DNA of 64,000 bases from Thermobrachium celere DSM 8682 (GCF_000430995.1 NZ_HF952018.1:297938-361937); one strand, 5' to 3'; shown: positions 38,475 through 45,820, counted from the stretch's first letter. Notes: a model not told the origin generated them from the sequence alone. Made by a program: numbers and translations.

Positions 38475-39041
38475 TTAATTAACCATTTTAATAAAATAAT
38501 TATGAAAGTTTAAATCGTCAGTCAGTTCAGGATGAAATGAAGTTACTAAAATATTCTTCTGCTTTGCAGCTACTATTTTGTTTTCAACCTTATGAATAAT
38601 GCGTACATCTTTACCAGCTTCACTTATATAAGGTGCCCTTATAAATACTAATTCAATAGGATTATTTGATACTTCAGGCACTATGTCAATTTTTTTAAAA
38701 CTATCAATTTGGCTACCAAAGGCATTTCTTTTAACCTTTATATCCATAACCTCAAGATGTCTCCTTGTATCATTTTCAATTTCCTTTGCAAGTAGAATCA
38801 TTCCAGCACAAGTACCCCATGTAGGAAGACCTGATTGGATTAGAGCTTTTAATGGAGTAAGTAGATTAGCATCCCTTAAAAGCTTACCAATTGTAGTACT
38901 TTCACCTCCAGGAAGGATAATTCCATCTATCTTTTTTAAATCATCAATCTTTTTTACTTCTATAGCTTCAACATTAAGTTTGTTTAAATGGTTTATATGC
39001 TCAATTACTCCACCTTGTAGAGATAAAACTCCGACTCTCAT
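38475..39041 (-). CDS. pdxT: PLP synthase glutaminase subunit
   Basis: Class I glutaminase that feeds ammonia to PdxS for ribose 5-phosphate-dependent pyridoxal phosphate synthesis. 188 residues from ATG 39041 (N-terminus [15 protein letters not shown], typical). Motifs: [10 protein letters not shown], catalytic cysteine in TCAGMILLA, and the His/Glu pair in SFHPEL. GAGG precedes the start; an upstream in-frame ATG lies inside pdxS and is rejected. It begins one base after the pdxS stop, so translation is coupled. Confidence 0.95.
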   Translation of the reverse strand: MRVGVLSLQGGVIEHINHLNKLNVEAIEVKKIDDLKKIDGIILPGGESTTIGKLLRDANLLTPLKALIQSGLPTWGTCAGMILLAKEIENDTRRHLEVMDIKVKRNAFGSQIDSFKKIDIVPEVSNNPIELVFIRAPYISEAGKDVRIIHKVENKIVAAKQKNILVTSFHPELTDDLNFHNYFIKMVN

Positions 39042-39042
39042 A

Positions 39043-39912
39043 TTACCAGCCTCTTTCCGCAAAATTGCTCTCAAGATTTTTAATTTCAAGTCCAAACATT
39101 GCATCACCTAAATCCTCAGATATTTCAGCAAGTATTTTTGGTTCATTATAGTATGTAGTTGCCATTACAATTGCCTTTGCTCTTTTTTCAGGATTTTGAG
39201 ATTTAAAGATTCCTGAACCCACAAATACACCTTCGGCACCAAGTTGCATCATAAGGGCTGCATCAGCGGGTGTTGCAATTCCTCCTGCTGCAAAGTTTAC
39301 AACAGGTAGCTTGCCATTTTTCCATACATACTTAATAAGTTCATAGGGTGCATTTAGTTCTTTACTTATTGTCATTAATGATTCTTCACTTGCAGATTGA
39401 ACCATCTTTATATCTTCATTCATTTGCCTTAGGTGCCTTACAGCTTCTACAACGTTACCTGTGCCAGCTTCTCCTTTAGTTCTTATCATAGAAGCTCCTT
39501 CTCCGATTCTTCTTAAGGCTTCACCTAAGTTTCTTGCTCCACATACAAATGGCACTTTAAAATTCCATTTGTTTATATGATATTTTTCATCTGCAGGTGT
39601 TAAAACTTCACTTTCGTCAATAAAGTCTATATCGAGTGCTTCAAGTATTTGAGCCTCAACAAAATGTCCAATTCTTACTTTAGCCATAACAGGAATTGAT
39701 ACCGCAGATTTTATCTCTTTTATAAGCTTTGGGTCTGACATTCTTGCAACTCCACCTTGCTTTCTAATATCAGCAGGAACCCTTTCTAATGCCATAACAG
39801 CACAGGCACCAGCTTTTTCAGCAATTTCAGCCTCTTTAGCACAGGTTACATCCATAATTACTCCGCCTTTTAGCATCTTTGCAAGATCCTTGTTTAACTC
39901 ATAGCGTTCCAT
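39043..39912 (-). CDS. pdxS: PLP synthase lyase subunit
   Basis: Makes pyridoxal 5'-phosphate from ribose 5-phosphate, glyceraldehyde 3-phosphate and ammonia as a dodecamer with PdxT. 289 residues, normal length. Strong family segments: [36 protein letters not shown] with a catalytic lysine, [17 protein letters not shown] with the second lysine, and [21 protein letters not shown] 39912 follows AGGGGGAATTTTGTT. First gene of pdxST, with a promoter at 39975-40003 and a palindrome in its leader. Confidence 0.97.
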   Translation of the reverse strand: MERYELNKDLAKMLKGGVIMDVTCAKEAEIAEKAGACAVMALERVPADIRKQGGVARMSDPKLIKEIKSAVSIPVMAKVRIGHFVEAQILEALDIDFIDESEVLTPADEKYHINKWNFKVPFVCGARNLGEALRRIGEGASMIRTKGEAGTGNVVEAVRHLRQMNEDIKMVQSASEESLMTISKELNAPYELIKYVWKNGKLPVVNFAAGGIATPADAALMMQLGAEGVFVGSGIFKSQNPEKRAKAIVMATTYYNEPKILAEISEDLGDAMFGLEIKNLESNFAERGW

Positions 39913-39937
39913 AACAAAATTCCCCCTTTTTAAATAA

Positions 39938-39949
39938 TGTATCGATACA
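39938..39949. promoter_or_regulatory. 12-base palindrome in the pdxS leader
   Basis: TGTATCGATACA, a perfect palindrome about 20-30 bases downstream of the expected transcription start and 26 bases before pdxS. Candidate operator; the binding protein is unknown. Confidence 0.4.
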
Positions 39950-39974
39950 ATACAAAAGTGTTATATTTGAAATA

Positions 39975-40003
39975 TTAATACACTTTAAACTTAATTTTGT
40001 CAA
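39975..40003 (-). promoter_or_regulatory. Sigma-A promoter of pdxST
   Basis: On the minus strand TTGACA (40003-39998), 17-base spacer, TATTAA (39980-39975). The -35 lies in the U-tract of the nadC terminator. Confidence 0.75.
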
Positions 40004-40011
40004 TAAAAAAT

Positions 40012-40030
40012 TCTGCCTTATTTAGGCAGA
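40012..40030 (-). terminator. nadABC terminator
   Basis: On the minus strand TCTGCCT / AGGCAGA, 7 bp, loop of 5, followed by ATTTTTTATTG. Confidence 0.8.
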
Positions 40031-40031
40031 T

Positions 40032-40862
40032 CTATGTTAGCTTTAAACTTAAATCAAGTGATTTGTATGAATGAGTTATATAGCCTGTTGATATAAAATC
40101 TATACCAGTTTTGGCAATTTCGTTTATGTTTTCTAAAGTAACATTACCAGATACTTCGATTAGGGCTCTTTTATTGATAATAGATACAGCTTTTCTTATA
40201 TTTTCTACATCCATATTATCAAGCATTATAATATCAACATTACATTCTAAGCATTCTTTAACCATGTCTAGTGTTTCAGCCTCTACCTCTATTTTTTTTA
40301 TGTTTCCATATTTTAATCTAACCATTTCTACAGCTTTTTTTATTGAACCTGCAGCTTTAATATGGTTATCCTTTATTAAAATGCCATCGGATAGATTAAA
40401 TCTGTGATTTAGTGCACCCCCAATATTAGTGGAATATTTTTCAAGTATCCTTAGGGTTGGTGTTGTTTTTCTCGTATCTAATAGCTTAACTTTTGTTCCT
40501 TCTAGCTTTTCTACAAACTGTCTTGTGGTTGTTGCAATTCCACTCATTCTCTGAATAAAGTTTAAAGCAGTTCGTTCTCCAATCAATATATTTTTGGTAC
40601 TTCCATAGAGAGAGCAAACAGTATCTCCACTTTTAACATGAGTTCCATCTTCTAGGTGTATTGTACACTCTACATCACCTAATATTTCAAAAACTCTTTT
40701 AAACACAAAAGTTCCTGCAATAACCCCATTTTGTTTTGCTATGAGTTTTGCATTGGACTTCATTTCTTTATCGATGATAGCTTCAGTTGTTAAATCTAAA
40801 TAGTTTATATCTTCACTCAATGCTTTTTTTATAAGCTCATCTACTTCAAATAAGTTCATCAT
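40032..40862 (-). CDS. nadC: Nicotinate-nucleotide diphosphorylase (QPRTase)
   Basis: Converts quinolinate and PRPP to nicotinate mononucleotide, the third step of de novo NAD synthesis. 276 residues. Recognisable segments: FIQRMSGIATTTRQFVEKL, LLDTRKTTPTLRILEKYS, GGALNHRFNLSDGILIKDNH and EVEAETL / IIMLDNM, which hold the PRPP and quinolinate sites. Two consecutive ATG codons are possible starts; the first has AGGAGTG six bases upstream. It overlaps nadB by 17 bases, so it is co-translated in nadABC. Confidence 0.96.
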   Translation of the reverse strand: MMNLFEVDELIKKALSEDINYLDLTTEAIIDKEMKSNAKLIAKQNGVIAGTFVFKRVFEILGDVECTIHLEDGTHVKSGDTVCSLYGSTKNILIGERTALNFIQRMSGIATTTRQFVEKLEGTKVKLLDTRKTTPTLRILEKYSTNIGGALNHRFNLSDGILIKDNHIKAAGSIKKAVEMVRLKYGNIKKIEVEAETLDMVKECLECNVDIIMLDNMDVENIRKAVSIINKRALIEVSGNVTLENINEIAKTGIDFISTGYITHSYKSLDLSLKLT

Positions 40863-42129
40863 TTATATCACTCCTATGTTTTCTTAAAGTATTTCTAAAA
40901 AGATTTTTGTTTTCAAGAATAATTTCATCAATATTTTTGTCAACTTTTAAAACTTCAATTTTTTGACTTGAAATATTTTTGTTTATATAATCTGAACACC
41001 TTTTTCCAAATACAAGTCCTTCCAGTAGTGAATTGCTAGCAAGTCTATTATTACCATGGAGTCCTGTGCAGCTTACCTCACCAACAGCAAATAGATTATC
41101 CATAGATGTTCTTGAAAATTCATCAACTTCAATTCCACCCATATAATAGTGTTGAGCTGGACGCACAGGTATTGGATCTTTAGTTATGTCTATACCATAT
41201 TCTAAACATGTGTTGTAGATAAGTGGAAACCTGTTTCTGATGTAGTTTTTATCAAGATGAGATATATCTAAATAAACAAATTTGCAGTTTTTTTCTTTTA
41301 ACTCATTCCATATTTTATTTGCAACCTTATCCCTTGGTAGAAGTTCATTTACAAACCTTTGACCATAAATATTTTTTAGAATTGCCCCTTCACCTCTTAA
41401 ACTTTCTGAAATTAAAAACATCCTTTCTGATGTTTTATTATAGAGTGCAGTAGGGTGAAATTGTATATATTCAATATCTTTAAGCTTAATACCATATCTT
41501 AAAGAAATAGAAAGTGCATCACCTGTTAAAATTCTTGCATTAGTAGAATTTTTAAAAAGTCCTCCTATTCCTCCTGTTGCAAGAACAGTGTATTTTGAAT
41601 ATATGTCAATTAATTTATTATTTTTTATAAATGTTCCTCCTAGGCATTTATTCTCCTTTACAATTAAATCCACTAGGGTAGAGTTTTTTAATATTTTAAT
41701 GTTTTTCCTGCTTTTTAACTTTGTAATTAATGTATCAATAACATGTTTACCTGTATAATCCTTATGATGAAGTATCCTGTTTTTGCTATGGCCACCTTCT
41801 TTTGTATAGAGAAGTTGTCCATTTAAAGAATCAAATTTAACTTCAAAATTTATGAGAGTATCTATAACATCTCTAGATTCTTTAGCAACCATATATACAA
41901 TACTAGGGTTATTTTTAAAATTTCCAGCATGTAGTGTATCCTTAACAAAGTCTTCAATATCATTTACATCATAGGCTGTTGATATTCCACCCTGTGCAAG
42001 ATATGAATTAGAATCTGTTAGAGTTGACTTTGTAACAATAGTAATATTTAAATTTTCACTAAGATTTAAAGCAGTAAAAAGGCCAGCTATACCAGTTCCA
42101 ACAATTAAAACATCTGAAATTAGTTTCAT
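40846..42129 (-). CDS. nadB: L-aspartate oxidase
   Basis: FAD enzyme that oxidises aspartate to iminoaspartate, the first step of NAD synthesis; in anaerobes fumarate may serve as acceptor. 427 residues, shorter than the roughly 530 of E. coli because the C-terminal helical domain is reduced, as in other clostridia. FAD fold LIVGTGIAGLFTALNLSE at the N-terminus, substrate and FAD segments SYLAQGGIS, GEGAILKN, RPAQHYYMGGI and GEVSCTGLHGNNRLASNSLLE. Start at ATG 42129 after AGGGTGATATT; the longer frame into nadA is rejected. Confidence 0.95.
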   Translation of the reverse strand: MKLISDVLIVGTGIAGLFTALNLSENLNITIVTKSTLTDSNSYLAQGGISTAYDVNDIEDFVKDTLHAGNFKNNPSIVYMVAKESRDVIDTLINFEVKFDSLNGQLLYTKEGGHSKNRILHHKDYTGKHVIDTLITKLKSRKNIKILKNSTLVDLIVKENKCLGGTFIKNNKLIDIYSKYTVLATGGIGGLFKNSTNARILTGDALSISLRYGIKLKDIEYIQFHPTALYNKTSERMFLISESLRGEGAILKNIYGQRFVNELLPRDKVANKIWNELKEKNCKFVYLDISHLDKNYIRNRFPLIYNTCLEYGIDITKDPIPVRPAQHYYMGGIEVDEFSRTSMDNLFAVGEVSCTGLHGNNRLASNSLLEGLVFGKRCSDYINKNISSQKIEVLKVDKNIDEIILENKNLFRNTLRKHRSDINDELI

Positions 42130-42133
42130 AATA

Positions 42134-43033
42134 TCACCCTGCAAGTTCAATCATTTTGTTTAATGATTTAAGTGCTAAATTTGATATTTCTTGTTTAACA
42201 TTAATTGAATGTTTCTTATGAAGTAGAGAGTTATAGATGTCCTCAAGAGTAGTTTTTTTCATATCTATACAAGTTGCAGGAGCACCTGGTACATAAAAAT
42301 TTTTGTCTGGATTAGTTTGCTTAAGTGTATGAATTACTCCATCTTCTGTTGCGATTAAATAGTTTTTGAATTTTGTTCTATTTGCAAAGTCTATTATTTC
42401 TTTTGTACTTCCTAAAAAGTCTGCAATTTCTCTAACCTCTCTGTTACATTCAGGGTGGGCAAGAACAATAAGATTATCTATTTTTTCCTTCAAACTTAAA
42501 ATATGTTTTGCTTGAATCTTTTGATGTACAGGACAAAATCCATTCCAAATTATAAATTTTTTATTAGGAAATTTGTTTTTTATATATTCGCCTAAATTTC
42601 TATCAGGTAGGAAAAAAATTTTATCATTTTCAATTTTACTAAGTATTTTTTCAGCATTTGAAGAAGCTACAACAACATCACACATTGCCTTAACTTCAGC
42701 ATTGGTGTTTATATAACAAACAAACGTATAATCTGAATATTTTTCTTTATATTCCTTTAGAGTGTTCAAATCAACCATGTTTGCAAGAGGGCAGGCAGCA
42801 TCCAAAACTGGTAGTAATATTTCTTTTTGAGGAGATAATATTTTAGCACTCTCTGCCATGAAGTATACGCCTGCAAATACTACTGTTTCGTTTTGACATT
42901 TTTGAACCACTTGACTTAAATAAAAGGAGTCTCCAACATAGTCAGCTATATCTAAAACCTCAGCCCTTTGGTAGTTGTGAGCAACAATTACAGCTTCTAA
43001 TTCTCTTTTTAGTTTTAATATTTTATCCTTCAA
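42134..43033 (-). CDS. nadA: Quinolinate synthase
   Basis: [4Fe-4S] enzyme that condenses iminoaspartate with dihydroxyacetone phosphate to quinolinate. 299 residues. Cluster cysteines are visible in three places: DAACPLANM, WNGFCPVHQ and PATCIDMKK. Substrate-side motifs AHNYQRAEVLDIADYVGDSF and AHPECNREVREIADFLGST are intact. Start is TTG 43033, six bases after GAGGTG. First gene of nadABC, with its own promoter and a direct-repeat operator, so it is not merely read through from the RNA upstream. Confidence 0.96.
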   Translation of the reverse strand: MKDKILKLKRELEAVIVAHNYQRAEVLDIADYVGDSFYLSQVVQKCQNETVVFAGVYFMAESAKILSPQKEILLPVLDAACPLANMVDLNTLKEYKEKYSDYTFVCYINTNAEVKAMCDVVVASSNAEKILSKIENDKIFFLPDRNLGEYIKNKFPNKKFIIWNGFCPVHQKIQAKHILSLKEKIDNLIVLAHPECNREVREIADFLGSTKEIIDFANRTKFKNYLIATEDGVIHTLKQTNPDKNFYVPGAPATCIDMKKTTLEDIYNSLLHKKHSINVKQEISNLALKSLNKMIELAG

Positions 43034-43046
43034 TATCTACACCTCA

Positions 43047-43065
43047 CTTTACACCTGTCTTTACA
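43047..43065 (-). promoter_or_regulatory. Candidate NiaR-type operator of nadABC
   Basis: The plus strand reads CTTTACACCTGTCTTTACA: two CTTTACA direct repeats around CCTGT, overlapping the expected transcription start. It resembles what I remember of NiaR (YrxA) nicotinate-repressor sites of Firmicutes, but no niaR gene is in the window. Confidence 0.45.
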
Positions 43066-43068
43066 TAT

Positions 43069-43097
43069 ATCATATATCATAAATTTTTAATTTTCAA
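43069..43097 (-). promoter_or_regulatory. Sigma-A promoter of nadABC
   Basis: On the minus strand TTGAAA (43097-43092), 17-base spacer, TATGAT (43074-43069). It lies downstream of the terminator 43121-43151, separating nadABC from the RNA gene. Confidence 0.7.
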
Positions 43098-43120
43098 TTA
43101 GTTTAAAAAGGAAAATAAAA

Positions 43121-43151
43121 AAGCTGTGAAGGATAGATCCTTTCACAGCTT
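43121..43151 (-). terminator. Terminator downstream of structured RNA copy 2
   Basis: Long hairpin, about 14 bp with one bulge (AAGCTGTGAAGGAT against ATCCTTTCACAGCTT), followed on the minus strand by TTTTTTATTTT. It would end a minus-strand transcript of the RNA at 43191-43618. Confidence 0.88.
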
Positions 43152-43190
43152 ATAGGTGCCTGTTATGTCACTATTCAAAAATAAATAAGG

Positions 43191-43618
43191 AAAGAGCACA
43201 TAACAGTCTACCTTACACCAACCTAGATAGCTTATTACCCAACTGCAATCTTTCGACTGCAATAGAGCAGTTCACCACCTAAGCTGATGGTTCGTTCGAC
43301 CATAAAGGATATCTACCTAGCTATATACAACCTCTCGGCTGTATATAACCAAAAATCACTTGGGCCCAAAGGTGAAATCCCAATACCCTCTATAGTCTTA
43401 GCTCGACCCTTTAGGATAGATTGGAACCATATTATAATCAAATTAAAAGTTCGACTATAATATAGCTTTTCTCAACCCTAAAGAATCTTCCCTCCGACTA
43501 TATATAAGCCCAAATAAGTGGACCTATATATAATCTTTGGTCGACCCATATACACCCCTGCCAAGGAGCATATATAGATCTTAGCTCAACTGTTATATAC
43601 CCTCACCTTACACTATTA
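43191..43618 (-). ncRNA. Large structured RNA of unknown family, copy 2
   Basis: 428 bases, close copy of 35892-36330 in the same orientation. Minus-strand folding: closing helix 43590-43600 with 43196-43206; caps of the form GUY-GAGCUAA-GAY (43577-43590 and about 43394-43408), GUC-GACCAAA-GAU (near 43531-43546) and GUC-GGAGGGAA-GAU (43484-43499); an 11-bp hairpin (43429-43463); a GGGCCC-loop hairpin (43356-43375); an 11-bp GAGA hairpin (43322-43347); a hairpin near 43289-43303; and an 8-bp GAAA hairpin (43243-43262). Differences from copy 1 sit in loops or preserve pairing. A strong terminator follows at 43121. I see no consensus promoter; the 5' context TAGTGTAAG is shared by both copies. 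No reading frame of note on either strand. Confidence 0.72.
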
Positions 43619-43676
43619 TTTTTACCCATAGGTATATTATTATGCATATAAAAATAAAATTTTTTTCTTGCTTTTT

Positions 43677-43705
43677 TTGAAAAATACACATAATATTAAT
43701 ATATT
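43677..43705 (+). promoter_or_regulatory. Promoter of the DEAD-box helicase gene
   Basis: TTGAAA, 17-base spacer, TATATT, about 20 bases before the ribosome site AAGGTGG. Confidence 0.65.
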
Positions 43706-43729
43706 AAACTAAACAAAAGGTGGTATTTT

Positions 43730-45301
43730 ATGACAACAGTAAAATTTAATGAACTAAATTTATCAAAGGAAATACTTAAAGCTATTGCAAAGCTTGGGTA
43801 TGAAGAGGCAACACCTATTCAAAGTGAGGCAATACCAGTAATATTAGAGGGACATGATGTTATAGGTCAAGCTCAGACAGGTACAGGAAAAACAGCAGCT
43901 TTTTCGATACCTGTTATTGAAAGGATAGATACATCTAAAAAAACAATACAGGCACTAATTTTATGTCCAACTAGAGAACTAGCAATACAGGTAAGTGAGG
44001 AGATAAAAAAGCTATCTCAATACAAAAAAGGTGTAGTAGCATTGCCTGTTTATGGTGGTCAGGCAATTGAAAGGCAGATACAGTCCTTAAATAAAGGTGT
44101 AAACATAATAATTGGTACTCCTGGTAGAGTAATTGACCATATAAACAGAGGTACAATTAAATTAGACAACTTAAAAATGATTGTGCTTGATGAAGCAGAT
44201 GAAATGCTAAATATGGGATTTATTGAGGATATTGAATTTATTTTAAGTGGTGCACCAAAGGAAAGGCAAACACTTCTTTTTTCAGCAACAATGCCAAAGC
44301 CAATTTTAGAGCTTACACAAAAGTATCAAAAAAATCCTAAAATGATTAAAATAGTTCAAAAGGAACTTACAGTTCCAACAATTGAACAGATATATATAGA
44401 GGTAAGAGAAGCAGATAAGATAGAAGTTTTATCAAGGCTTTTAGATATACATAATCCAAAGCTTTCTCTGGTATTTTGCAATACAAAGAAGAAGGTTGAT
44501 GAGGTTGCATTAGGCCTACAGGCAAGGGGTTACCTTGCAGATGCACTTCATGGGGATTTAAAGCAGATACAGAGAGATAAGGTAATGCAGAAGTTTAGAA
44601 GTGGTTTGATAGAAATATTGGTTGCAACTGATGTTGCAGCAAGAGGAATAGATGTTGAAAATGTTGAGATGGTCTTCAACTATGATGTTCCACAGGATAT
44701 TGAAAACTATGTACACAGAATAGGAAGAACAGGTAGAGCAGGCAGAGAAGGAAAGGCATATACCTTCATATCAGGTAAGGAGATTTATAAACTAAAGGAC
44801 ATACAAAAATACACAAAAACTAAGATTAAAATGGGTAAAATCCCAACAATAAATGATGTTGAAGAAAGAAAGATAGCAATGCTAATAGACAACATAAAAG
44901 AGGTTATAAACGAAGGTGGGTTAGAAAAATATACAAATATAATAGAGAGAATAATAGGAGATGAATATACTTCCCTAGACATTGCATCAGCTCTTTTAAA
45001 GATGACAATGAAGCTTGAAGAGAAATATGATGAAGAGATACAGGAGTTAGATCAAGAACAGGAAATGACAAGGCTATTTATTAATGTAGGTAAAAATCAA
45101 AAGATATCACCAAGAGATATAGTTGGTGCTATTGCAGATAAAGTTAAGATACCTGGAGATTTGATTGGAAGTATAGATATATATGATAAATTCTCCTTTG
45201 TTGAAGTTCCAAGGGAATATGCAAAGGAAGTAATGAGGATTATGAATGAAAATACCATAAAGGGTAAAAAAGTAAATATTGAAATAGCAAAGAAAAAATA
45301 A
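43730..45301 (+). CDS. DEAD-box RNA helicase
   Basis: ATP-dependent RNA helicase of the CshA/DeaD/DbpA group, 523 residues. Motifs in order: Q motif with ATPIQSEAIP, motif I AQTGTGKTAA, Ia PTRELA, Ib TPGR, II VLDEADEML, III SAT, then the second RecA domain with VATDVAARGID and HRIGRTGRAG. The last 80 residues (LFINVGKNQKISPRDIVGAI, GSIDIYDKFSFVEVP) form a DbpA-type RNA-binding RRM, which directs such proteins to rRNA during 50S assembly. It probably acts in ribosome biogenesis and cold adaptation. ATG 43730 follows AAGGTGGTATTTT. Confidence 0.92.
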   Translation: MTTVKFNELNLSKEILKAIAKLGYEEATPIQSEAIPVILEGHDVIGQAQTGTGKTAAFSIPVIERIDTSKKTIQALILCPTRELAIQVSEEIKKLSQYKKGVVALPVYGGQAIERQIQSLNKGVNIIIGTPGRVIDHINRGTIKLDNLKMIVLDEADEMLNMGFIEDIEFILSGAPKERQTLLFSATMPKPILELTQKYQKNPKMIKIVQKELTVPTIEQIYIEVREADKIEVLSRLLDIHNPKLSLVFCNTKKKVDEVALGLQARGYLADALHGDLKQIQRDKVMQKFRSGLIEILVATDVAARGIDVENVEMVFNYDVPQDIENYVHRIGRTGRAGREGKAYTFISGKEIYKLKDIQKYTKTKIKMGKIPTINDVEERKIAMLIDNIKEVINEGGLEKYTNIIERIIGDEYTSLDIASALLKMTMKLEEKYDEEIQELDQEQEMTRLFINVGKNQKISPRDIVGAIADKVKIPGDLIGSIDIYDKFSFVEVPREYAKEVMRIMNENTIKGKKVNIEIAKKK

Positions 45302-45310
45302 AAAATTTAC

Positions 45311-45339
45311 TTGCAATTGCTATGAATATGTGTTATAGT
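45311..45339 (+). promoter_or_regulatory. Promoter of the zinc-ribbon gene
   Basis: TTGCAA (45311-45316), 17-base spacer, TATAGT (45334-45339). It starts an approximately 98-base leader. Confidence 0.65.
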
Positions 45340-45345
45340 TATAGA

Positions 45346-45443
45346 GTACCTGAAAGACAGTTCAACATTCTCCTGGTATAACCTTGGAAATGTTGTTCGT
45401 GGTCTTAAGGAGAGAAAGGTTATATTTTAGGAGGAATGTTGAA
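45346..45443 (+). promoter_or_regulatory. Switch-like RNA leader with two exclusive folds
   Basis: The segment CAACATTCTCCT (45363-45374) can pair with the Shine-Dalgarno and spacer AGGAGGAATGTTG (45429-45441; 12 bp, one bulge), with an inner perfect helix TATAACCTT / AAGGTTATA (45377-45385 with 45416-45424). The same CAACATT can instead pair with a nearer AATGTTG (45389-45395), extended by TCC/GGA, which frees the ribosome site. The two folds exclude one another, the layout of a riboswitch or RNA thermometer. The trigger is unknown. Confidence 0.65.
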
Positions 45444-45605
45444 ATGGCAGACAAGAATTTAACATGTGTAGACTGTGGAAAGGAATTCATCTTCACAGAA
45501 GGAGAACAAAAATTCTACGCTGAAAAGGGATTTGAAAACGAACCAAAGAGATGCCCAGAGTGTAGAAAGGCTAGAAAGCAACAAAAGAGAAACTTCAATA
45601 GATAA
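45444..45605 (+). CDS. Small zinc-ribbon protein (zf-trcl type)
   Basis: 53 residues from ATG 45444 (AGGAGG upstream). It begins MADKNLTCVDCGKEFIFT and ends with CPECRKARKQQKRNF: two CxxC pairs separated by about 28 residues form a zinc ribbon, with a basic, RNA-friendly tail. The family is widespread in Firmicutes and of unknown function. Position after a DEAD-box helicase and an RNA-switch leader suggests a role in RNA metabolism or cold response, which is inference. An in-frame ATG further up (45384) lies in the structured leader and is rejected. Confidence 0.85.
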   Translation: MADKNLTCVDCGKEFIFTEGEQKFYAEKGFENEPKRCPECRKARKQQKRNFNR

Positions 45606-45612
45606 GAAGTTT

Positions 45613-45633
45613 AAAGCAGCGAAAAGCTGCTTT
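45613..45633 (+). terminator. Terminator of the zinc-ribbon gene
   Basis: 8-bp stem AAAGCAGC / GCTGCTTT, loop GAAAA, then a T-run. Confidence 0.88.
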
Positions 45634-45647
45634 TTTTTATATCTACC

Positions 45648-45679
45648 AAAAAATCTTCTCCCTTGGAGAAGATTTTTTT
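45648..45679. terminator. Second, bidirectional terminator
   Basis: 13-bp stem AAAAAATCTTCTC / GAGAAGATTTTTT with a 5-base loop, just before the promoter at 45689; it insulates the next transcript. Confidence 0.82.
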
Positions 45680-45688
45680 CTACATATA

Positions 45689-45716
45689 TTGACAAATTTC
45701 GAATGTGTGCTATCAT
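45689..45716 (+). promoter_or_regulatory. Promoter of a putative small RNA
   Basis: TTGACA (45689-45694), 16-base spacer, TATCAT (45711-45716). No gene with a ribosome site follows before the terminator at 45787-45815. Confidence 0.6.
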
Positions 45717-45722
45717 TTAATT

Positions 45723-45820
45723 AGAAGGATAATAATTATTATATAGTAAAAATTCCAACAATCCCCCAACACCATTAAATCCTCCCATAAATAGGCTGCT
45801 ATGCAGCCTATTTATTTTTG
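45723..45820 (+). ncRNA. Putative trans-acting small RNA with C-rich anti-SD motifs
   Basis: About 98 bases between a promoter and a strong hairpin (ATAAATAGGCTGC / GCAGCCTATTTAT, 13 bp, loop TAT, then TTTT). The presumed single-stranded part holds CCCCC (ATCCCCCAAC) and TCCTCCC, the kind of C-rich motif that Gram-positive small RNAs use to block Shine-Dalgarno sites. CATTAAATCCTCCCATAAA (45773-45791) is perfectly complementary to the ribosome site and ATG of the M4 protease (38368-38386). On the minus strand the same bases look like a ribosome site and ATG for a 20-codon frame, an alternative reading. Confidence 0.45.

Noticed and set aside
43191-43618. Group I or group II intron, because of AAGACUAUAG-like and GUGUAAG-like strings
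   Set aside because: The AAGAY motif recurs several times as hairpin caps, and no domain V, P7/P3 core or splice context with flanking exons is visible.
43121-43618. Structured RNA copy 2 as a riboswitch leader of nadABC
   Set aside because: A strong terminator is followed by a separate sigma-A promoter for nadA, and copy 1 stands before an unrelated ZIP gene, so an independent RNA is simpler.
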